Below are positions 5,656 to 9,016 of a stretch of 9,016 nucleotides of DNA, in pieces (within the stretch, counting starts at the first letter, position 1; the number at the start of each line of letters is the position of its first letter). Origin of the DNA: JAQVUB01 sp033809415 (GTDB lineage Bacteria > Verrucomicrobiota > Lentisphaeria > Oligosphaerales > Oligosphaeraceae); NCBI GenBank assembly GCA_033809415.1, contig JAPXLT010000198.1, positions 1 through 9,016 of the forward strand, written 5' to 3'. The notes under the pieces were generated by a model. It was not told where the DNA came from. It saw only the letters and a program-made list of their open reading frames with translations, and did no database searches. A program made the translations under genes and the position numbers.

Positions 5656-6582
5656 ATGAATACATCTTTCATACTATGGTTGGGTGGAGTCATTCTGTCC
5701 TTGGTTTTCTGTCCTTTATTTCCAGGGATAGTCAACAAGGTCAAGGCGCGTCTAGTTGGTTGCACGGGTGCCAGCATCTGGCAGCTTTATTATGACCTGT
5801 TCAAACTTCTGCAAAGGGGCAGCGTGTACAGTCGTACCACTACCTGGATTTTGCAGATGGCGCCTTTGCTTTCTCTGGCCGCTCTGCTGACCGGTATGCT
5901 CTTTCTGCCCTTTGCTTTTGCGGATTCCCCACTTGCTTTCAATGGAGATGTCGTCCTCTTTTTCTACCTGATGGCAATGTCACGGCTATTCAGTGTGATG
6001 GCAGCGCTCGATACTGGATCGAGTTTCGCCGGCATGGGTGCCAGCCGTGAAATGCAGTTTGCCACTCTGGCCGAAATTGGACTCTTCTGCATTATCGCAT
6101 TTCTGGTGTTGCTGACTGGTCATTTCAGCCTTTCCGGACTGCTTAATGGCTTCGGTACTTCGGCCTGGACGTTCAGCGGAGCTGCCATGCTGCTGGTGGC
6201 AATCGCCTTTTTTATCCTTATGCTTATGGAAAATTGCCGCGTCCCATTTGATGATCCGGATACGCATCTCGAACTGACCATGATCCATGAAGCGATGATC
6301 CTCGATTACGGCGGACCGGACTTGGCTCTGATCCATTATGCCGCCGCGCTGAAACTCTGGCTCTTTTCCGCCATCTGGGTGCTGATGATGACGCCGGCGG
6401 GACTCTTCTCCGGACTGTCTGGCCTGTTGGTCTTTTTCGTAACGCAGATTCTGGTCGCAGTGCTGCTTGGCGTGGTCGAGTCGATCACAGCGCGATTCCG
6501 TTTCCTGAAGGTTCCACAGCTGCTGCTTGGCGTGCCGGCCCTTGCGTTGATGGCTATTATTCTGATGCTGGTATTCCAGTGA
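5656..6582 (+). CDS. hyfC: Hydrogenase-4 subunit C-like, NuoH-type membrane anchor
   Basis: The 308-residue integral membrane protein is of the NuoH/HycD/HyfC family, matching the usual length of about 305-320 residues. It anchors the peripheral hydrogenase arm and links it to the antiporter-like subunits. Family blocks are complete: PGIVNKVKARLVGCTGAS (about 23-40), QLYYDLFKLLQRGSVYS (43-59), GSSFAGMGASRE (121-132), and the conserved cytosolic loop ENCRVPFDDPDTHLEL (192-207) with MIHEAMILDYGG (209-220). The acidic and Arg residues of that loop correspond to the quinone-site/E-channel region of NuoH. ATG 5656 is preferred because the N-terminal helix begins at once and AAGG (5643-5646) lies upstream. 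That site is weak, and the adjacent 11-bp array may affect initiation. The gene is separated from hyfB by 138 bp and from hyfE by 84 bp, presumably in one operon. Confidence 0.95.
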   Translation: MNTSFILWLGGVILSLVFCPLFPGIVNKVKARLVGCTGASIWQLYYDLFKLLQRGSVYSRTTTWILQMAPLLSLAALLTGMLFLPFAFADSPLAFNGDVVLFFYLMAMSRLFSVMAALDTGSSFAGMGASREMQFATLAEIGLFCIIAFLVLLTGHFSLSGLLNGFGTSAWTFSGAAMLLVAIAFFILMLMENCRVPFDDPDTHLELTMIHEAMILDYGGPDLALIHYAAALKLWLFSAIWVLMMTPAGLFSGLSGLLVFFVTQILVAVLLGVVESITARFRFLKVPQLLLGVPALALMAIILMLVFQ

Positions 6583-6596
6583 CCGGAGAAGACCTT

Positions 6597-6683
6597 GTGA
6601 GTAATTGGCTTGAAACTCTTTTGCCCGTTTTTTTATTCTATGAAATGTTGATAGAAGAGGACTTCGATGAACGGTTTGATTGA
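6597..6683 (+). CDS. Possible 28-residue leader ORF (GTG start) overlapping the hyfE start
   Basis: A GTG at 6597 follows GGAG (6584-6587) with a 9-base spacer and opens a 28-codon frame beginning (M/V)SNWLETLLPVFLFYEMLIEE and ending in an acidic tail. The frame stops at 6681-6683, inside hyfE, overlapping its first codons by 17 bases. It has a hydrophobic first half and an acidic second half and resembles nothing I recognise. It sits where E. coli carries hyfD but is far too short to be a HyfD remnant with visible similarity. It may be a translational-coupling leader or chance. Confidence 0.2.
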   Translation: MSNWLETLLPVFLFYEMLIEEDFDERFD

Positions 6684-7347
6684 AATCATACTGCTGCTTT
6701 TCCTGCTCAGTTCCTTTCTCTTGACTTGTTCCAGCCGCATGCTGCATTGCATCAGGCTGGTGGCAGTCCAGGGTGTGCTGCTTGGCCTGTTGCTACTGGT
6801 AGTGACAGAAATCGAGCATAGCGGCTTTGGCCATGGCATCCTGTTGCTGCCCTTGATCAACATTATCTTCAAAGGCGGCGTTCTACCGTATCTGCTGCGC
6901 ATGAGCATGGAAAAGGCGCAGGTGCGGCGTGAACTGGAACCCCTGCTGGGATATGGAGCATCTAGTATATTGGCGCTGGTCATGATCGGCGCTTCGTTTT
7001 GGTTTTCTAAACAGCTCGAGGGAACCGTCAATCCAGTCTCGCGGCTGGTCGCGCCGGTGGCCTTCAGCAGCATTCTGATCGGACTGTTTCTGATCATTGC
7101 ACGCCGCAAAGCGTTGACCCAGGTGCTGGGCTTTCTGACCTTTGAAAATGGCATTGCCCTGTTTGGGGCAGGCATGATGATCGAGCATGGCGCCATTATT
7201 GAACTCGGTATCCTGCTTGATGTCTTCGTCTTCGTCTTTGTCGTCGGAATCGCGGTTTTCCAGATCAACCAGGAATTCCAGCATATCGACGCAGACCGCT
7301 TGAACACACTGCGGGATTATCACCCAAAGGAAAATGCCGCAGAATAA
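6667..7347 (+). CDS. hyfE: Hydrogenase-4 subunit E-like small membrane subunit
   Basis: The 226-residue membrane protein is of the HyfE family (distantly NuoK-like), near the E. coli HyfE length of 216. About seven hydrophobic helices are visible: 4-20, 28-47, 56-76, 96-113, 127-146, 152-170 and 177-200. The family-typical block TFENGIALFGAGMM (158-171), followed by EHGAIIELGILLDVFVFVFV (173-192), carries membrane Glu160, Glu173, Glu179 and Asp185, which are candidates for the proton path. A Lys69 sits in LINIIFKGGVLPYLLRMSMEKA. The tail (about 201-226) is polar and cytosolic. ATG 6667 follows AGAGG (6656-6660) at good spacing. It lies 84 bp after hyfC and 117 bp before hyfF, looser than typical for hyf clusters. 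Confidence 0.93.
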   Translation: MNGLIEIILLLFLLSSFLLTCSSRMLHCIRLVAVQGVLLGLLLLVVTEIEHSGFGHGILLLPLINIIFKGGVLPYLLRMSMEKAQVRRELEPLLGYGASSILALVMIGASFWFSKQLEGTVNPVSRLVAPVAFSSILIGLFLIIARRKALTQVLGFLTFENGIALFGAGMMIEHGAIIELGILLDVFVFVFVVGIAVFQINQEFQHIDADRLNTLRDYHPKENAAE

Positions 7348-7352
7348 GACGG

Positions 7353-7380
7353 TTTTTAACAACGAAACGACACGAAAAAA
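7353..7380 (+). repeat. Degenerate copy of dispersed repeat R1 inside the hyf operon
   Basis: The sequence 'tttttaacaacgaaacgac' followed by 'acgaaaaaa' matches R1 (T-run, aaccacgaaccacacgaaaa) with a few substitutions. It starts five bases after the hyfE stop codon and accounts for part of the unusually wide hyfE-hyfF gap. Confidence 0.5.
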
Positions 7381-7381
7381 G

Positions 7382-7468
7382 ATGCGGACGACTGATACGT
7401 TGCATGAGACTTTTGAAACGACCGATTTGGCTGACAGAATAATGACCGGTGAGAGGAAGCAAAGATGA
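7382..7468 (+). CDS. Possible 28-residue leader ORF with ATGA overlap to hyfF
   Basis: ATG at 7382 opens 28 codons (begins MRTTDTLHETFETTDLADRI) and stops at the TGA of 7466-7468, giving the classic four-base ATGA overlap with the hyfF start at 7465. Its own ribosome-binding site is poor (A-rich, 'gaaaaaag'). The hyfF site GAGAGGAAG (7451-7459) lies within it. The Thr/Glu-rich product has no recognisable family. It could couple hyfF translation to upstream ribosomes or be chance in a short spacer. Confidence 0.18.
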   Translation: MRTTDTLHETFETTDLADRIMTGERKQR

Positions 7469-8940
7469 TCTTATTGTTGGCTGTGATTTTGCCTGTGTTT
7501 GCAGCACTGGCAATTGTAGTTGGAGCCCGCAAGGCAGCGCCCGAACGTGCCAGAAACGGATTGCTGGTCGCCGCAACCGGGCACCTGCTGCTGTGCATGG
7601 CGACTCTATGTTTGGACGAGAGCTGGGTAACGCTGACCATCCGTGAGCAGGAATGGCTTGCCCTGGATCGTTTCAGCGGCTCGATCCTGCTGCTGGTCTC
7701 CGCACTTTTTTTCGGGGTGGCCATCCATTGCCGCTACTGGCTCAAAGCAGAAAGACAATTACTGGAAATCAAACAGGCCGAATCCGGGACAATCGAGCAT
7801 GAACGCCTGATGCCGGAATGGATTTTCCTGCCTTGCATGCTGGTATTCCTTTCCGCCATGACTTTGGCAATCTGCGCAACGAATCTGGCGCTGATGTGGG
7901 TTGCCATCGAGGCGACAACTCTGATCAGCGCTCCGCTGATCTGTCTTAACCGTACTGCGACAGCCCTCGAGGCAATGTGGAAGTATCTCTTGATCTGTTC
8001 GGTCGGAATCGGTCTGGCTCTGCTGGGGACTTTCTTTATTGCGCTGGCGGATGGAGGTCATTCTGCCTTGAATCTGGCGACGCTTGCGGCTCGGGCGGAG
8101 TCCTTGGATCCAAACTGGTGCAAAGCCGCCTTTATCCTGATTCTGGCTGGCTACGGCACAAAAATGGGTCTGGCTCCGTTCCACAACTGGTTGCCGGATG
8201 CCTATAGCCAGGCACCTGGTCCGATAGCTGGTTTGTTCTCGGCGGCTCTTTTACCTTGTACTTTCCTGGCAATCTTCCGCTTTGCCGGAATTATGCCGGA
8301 ATGCCTGCATGATTTTTGTCGGAGTCTGCTTTTGGCGTTGGGTTTCCTCTCATTGGCCATAGCGGCATTTTTCATGATACGTCAGTATGATTTCAAACGG
8401 ATGCTGGCTTATTCGAGCGTCGAGCACATTGGACTGCTGGCAATTCTCCTTGGTTGCGGCATGAAGGATTTGACGGCGCACGCCGCAATCCAGTGGCATC
8501 TGGTAGGACATTCCCTGCTGAAGATGGTGCTGTTCCTGGTTGCCGGCAATATCTTTCTAGCGTATGGAACCCGTTCGGTGAGTGCCATTAAAGGCATGTT
8601 CGGTTCCATGCCCCGTACCGCTTTTCTGTTTACTGCCGGGGTTCTGCTGCTTTGTGGAACCCCGCCATCACCGTTGTTTGTCACCGAGCTGCTGCTGATC
8701 TTCCAACTTGGTCCCTGGCTCGGCGGCGTAGTCTTGCTGTTGCTGTTCCTGGTCTGTGCAGGCATGCTGTCCACGGTCCTGAAAATGTGCATGGGTACCA
8801 GCCCCCGTTTTGCGGATGATGATCGCCCGGCTCGCCTTGCCGAAGGACTCTTTGCGGTGCCGTCCGTTATGCTGCTTCTAACTCTCCTATTCGGCAGCGC
8901 AGTCTGTTTCTGGCTGACACGGATGAATTTTTGGTGGTAA
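7465..8940 (+). CDS. hyfF: Hydrogenase-4 subunit F-like antiporter-type membrane subunit
   Basis: The 491-residue polytopic protein is of the NuoL/M/N antiporter family, best fitting HyfF. It is expected to be the second ion-translocating module of the complex. Channel residues are present: Glu149 in LMWVAIEATTLISAPL, Lys173 in EAMWKYLLICSVGIGLALLG, Lys233 and His240 in GYGTKMGLAPFHNWLPDAYS, Lys311 in FKRMLAYSSVEHIGLL, and His349/Lys353 in WHLVGHSLLKMVLFLVAGN. IEATTL with the WKYLLICSVG stretch favours HyfF over HyfD. It is somewhat shorter than E. coli HyfF (about 526). The N-terminal helix begins at residue 2. ATG 7465 follows GAGAGGAAG (7451-7459). A polar segment (about 92-117) lies between early helices. 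The gene ends directly at a heptad repeat array. hyfG and hyfI would be expected beyond the window. Confidence 0.92.
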   Translation: MILLLAVILPVFAALAIVVGARKAAPERARNGLLVAATGHLLLCMATLCLDESWVTLTIREQEWLALDRFSGSILLLVSALFFGVAIHCRYWLKAERQLLEIKQAESGTIEHERLMPEWIFLPCMLVFLSAMTLAICATNLALMWVAIEATTLISAPLICLNRTATALEAMWKYLLICSVGIGLALLGTFFIALADGGHSALNLATLAARAESLDPNWCKAAFILILAGYGTKMGLAPFHNWLPDAYSQAPGPIAGLFSAALLPCTFLAIFRFAGIMPECLHDFCRSLLLALGFLSLAIAAFFMIRQYDFKRMLAYSSVEHIGLLAILLGCGMKDLTAHAAIQWHLVGHSLLKMVLFLVAGNIFLAYGTRSVSAIKGMFGSMPRTAFLFTAGVLLLCGTPPSPLFVTELLLIFQLGPWLGGVVLLLLFLVCAGMLSTVLKMCMGTSPRFADDDRPARLAEGLFAVPSVMLLLTLLFGSAVCFWLTRMNFWW

Positions 8941-9016
8941 GGGTGCAGGGTGCAGGGTGCAGGGTGCAGGGTGCAGGGTGCAGGGTGCAGGGTGCAGGGG
9001 GCAGGGTGCAGGGTGC
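8941..9016 (+). repeat. Heptad tandem array (gggtgca) directly after the hyfF stop, running off the window
   Basis: Ten full heptads plus six bases of an eleventh start at the base after the hyfF TAA. All are gggtgca except the ninth (8997-9003), where t becomes g. GGG runs spaced by the self-complementary TGCA make a textbook G-quadruplex-prone string with four-base loops. The total length is unknown because the window ends inside it. The unit belongs to the same family as the array after hyfB. Confidence 0.95.

Noticed and set aside
5466..5795. A + strand frame crossing the heptad and 11-bp arrays, with an internal ATG at 5565
   Set aside because: The translation is repeat-derived, the frame differs from hyfC and runs into it, and no credible ribosome-binding site exists. 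Array slippage would change its frame, but there is no sign it is a gene.
5986..6747. A 253-codon - strand frame opposite hyfC and the hyfE start
   Set aside because: It is a Gln/His/Lys-rich translation typical of the antisense of membrane-protein genes. The + strand hyfC is unambiguous.
8941..9016. CRISPR-like array
   Set aside because: The units are 7-bp direct tandem repeats without spacers.

Overview
The window looks like a chromosome segment from an anaerobic bacterium, most likely of the Planctomycetes-Verrucomicrobia-Lentisphaerae (PVC) group. Two things point there. The non-coding DNA is full of short repeat modules built on phrases such as 'aaccacgaaccacacgaaaa' and 'cacggaaagcgcggaaag', which I associate with these genomes. 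It also holds a sialidase-like/sugar-kinase gene pair of a kind common in glycan-degrading Lentisphaerae and Planctomycetes. This placement is recognition from memory, not a search result. All six confident genes are on the + strand.

Bases 1-776 contain no convincing gene. They hold phased A-tracts, several dispersed repeat modules, a GC-rich hairpin and a plausible sigma-70-type promoter. Bases 777-3037 carry a two-gene operon: a cytoplasmic-looking BNR/Asp-box sialidase-family protein, then 20 bp later a PfkB-family kinase resembling 2-keto-3-deoxygluconate kinase. Together they suggest catabolism of an acidic sugar (uronate or sialic-acid type), but the exact substrate cannot be read from the sequence.

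Bases 3038-3621 are again non-coding and repeat-rich. They include a 143-bp element with four consecutive hairpins inside a 9-bp terminal inverted repeat, and an inverted copy of a repeat found on the other side of the sialidase/kinase pair.

Bases 3622-8940 encode the membrane arm of a group 4 [NiFe]-hydrogenase / formate-hydrogenlyase-type complex in the order hyfB, hyfC, hyfE, hyfF. HyfB and HyfF are antiporter-like (NuoL/M/N-related), HyfC is the NuoH-like anchor and HyfE is a NuoK-related small subunit. They would form the ion-translocating part of a complex coupling electron transfer to proton or sodium pumping. The catalytic subunits (hyfG and hyfI expected) are not in the window and presumably follow. 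No hyfA precedes hyfB and no hyfD lies between hyfC and hyfE.

The hyf operon has unusual spacers. G-rich heptad arrays of one sequence family start at or within one base of the stop codons of both antiporter-like genes. The hyfB-hyfC spacer also has five perfect copies of an 11-bp unit ending just before the hyfC ribosome-binding site. The hyfC-hyfE and hyfE-hyfF spacers each contain a possible 28-codon ORF overlapping the next start codon. These spacers and the multi-hairpin element are the parts most worth a second look. No tRNA, rRNA, CRISPR array or transposase gene was seen.
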